This document shows positions 21,504-21,761 of a stretch of 21,761 nucleotides of DNA, in pieces. The notes below the pieces were generated by a model, which had not been told where the DNA came from, searched no databases, and saw nothing but the letters and a program-made list of their open reading frames with translations. Numbering within the stretch: the first letter of the stretch is position 1; every line of letters begins with the position of its first letter. Origin of the DNA: Rickettsiaceae bacterium (GTDB lineage: Bacteria; Pseudomonadota; Alphaproteobacteria; Rickettsiales; Rickettsiaceae); the NCBI GenBank assembly GCA_030731565.1, contig JANQTT010000037.1, forward strand, positions 1 to 21,761, written 5' to 3'. The position numbers and the translations under genes are program-made.

Positions 21504-21534
21504 TAGTCATGCTGAAATAAATTCAGCATGACTA
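21504..21534. repeat. Perfect 13-bp palindrome, dispersed-repeat type
   Basis: TAGTCATGCTGAA (21504-21516) and its exact reverse complement (21522-21534) flank a five-base ATAAA loop. The sequence is of the GTCATGCTGAA...TTCAGCATGAC kind that recurs between genes in many bacterial genomes. It could also end infC transcription, but no T run follows on the + strand. Confidence 0.6.
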
Positions 21535-21577
21535 TAAATCTGAAATAGAATCATCCTTACAAGTAAGCCCAGAGTAA

Positions 21578-21761
21578 CATTTAAAAAAACTAGCGGCAGT
21601 TCTAGAACGAAGTATTGCGCATAACTTCCTAATAAATTATAAACATACAGAGAGGGCAGAGAAAACTTTTAAGTTTTATCTTGCTAATGAGGTAAGTATA
21701 GGAGCGATGGATAAACAGGCTATTCTAGGTCAAGTAAAGGCAACCCAAGATAGATTAGGGG
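21578..21761 (+). other. Unrecognised open frame running off the window, possible gene remnant
   Basis: One frame is open from just after a TAA at 21575 to the window end, 61 codons. It encodes a charged, protein-like sequence (for example LERSIAHNF, then TERAEKTFKFYLANEV and MDKQAILGQVKATQDRLG). There is no ATG, GTG or TTG until ATG at 21707, and the AGGAG before it is only 2 bases away. Either a gene starts at 21707 and continues outside, or this is the internal part of a decayed gene. I do not recognise a family. Confidence 0.25.

Overview
The window is strongly A+T-rich and looks like a piece of an alphaproteobacterial chromosome of the order Rickettsiales. The reasons are a tRNA-Trp/secE/nusG/rplK-rplA-rplJ-rplL/rpoB/rpoC run with alphaproteobacterial-type proteins, a RuvC that reads like the rickettsial protein, and a lone VirB2-type secretion pilin among housekeeping genes. 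The genus cannot be fixed from the sequence alone.

Layout. Positions 1-11576 (+ strand) hold the 3' part of tRNA-Trp, then secE, nusG, four 50S ribosomal protein genes and the two large RNA polymerase subunits, all closely packed. Two gaps in this run hold conspicuous RNA structures. A long hairpin with a T5 tail lies between rplL and rpoB and is a probable attenuator. A perfect 15-bp hairpin without a T tail lies between rpoB and rpoC. Positions 11577-11969 are a convergent gap with a GC-rich hairpin after rpoC and one copy of an intergenic repeat. Positions 11970-16553 (- strand) read, in transcription order, periplasmic adaptor, RND efflux pump, ruvC; they are spaced 6 and 15 bases apart and look like one operon. 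Positions 16554-16934 hold the likely operon promoter and a second copy of the same repeat. A VirB2-like pilin gene with its own promoter follows on the - strand, then folC (- strand). thrS and infC run on the + strand from a divergent promoter region. The last 360 bases are non-coding or decayed: fragments of palindromic repeats, a possible insertion-sequence end, and an unrecognised open frame leaving the window.

Function. Most of the window is core information processing: protein export (secE), transcription (nusG, rpoB, rpoC), translation (L11, L1, L10, L7/L12, tRNA-Trp, thrS, infC), recombination (ruvC) and folate polyglutamylation (folC). The accessory part is the efflux pair and the pilin. 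No wholly new multi-gene system is visible. The points most worth checking are the apparent AUA start of infC, the two hairpins inside the ribosomal protein-polymerase operon, the 94-bp repeat family, and the orphan pilin.
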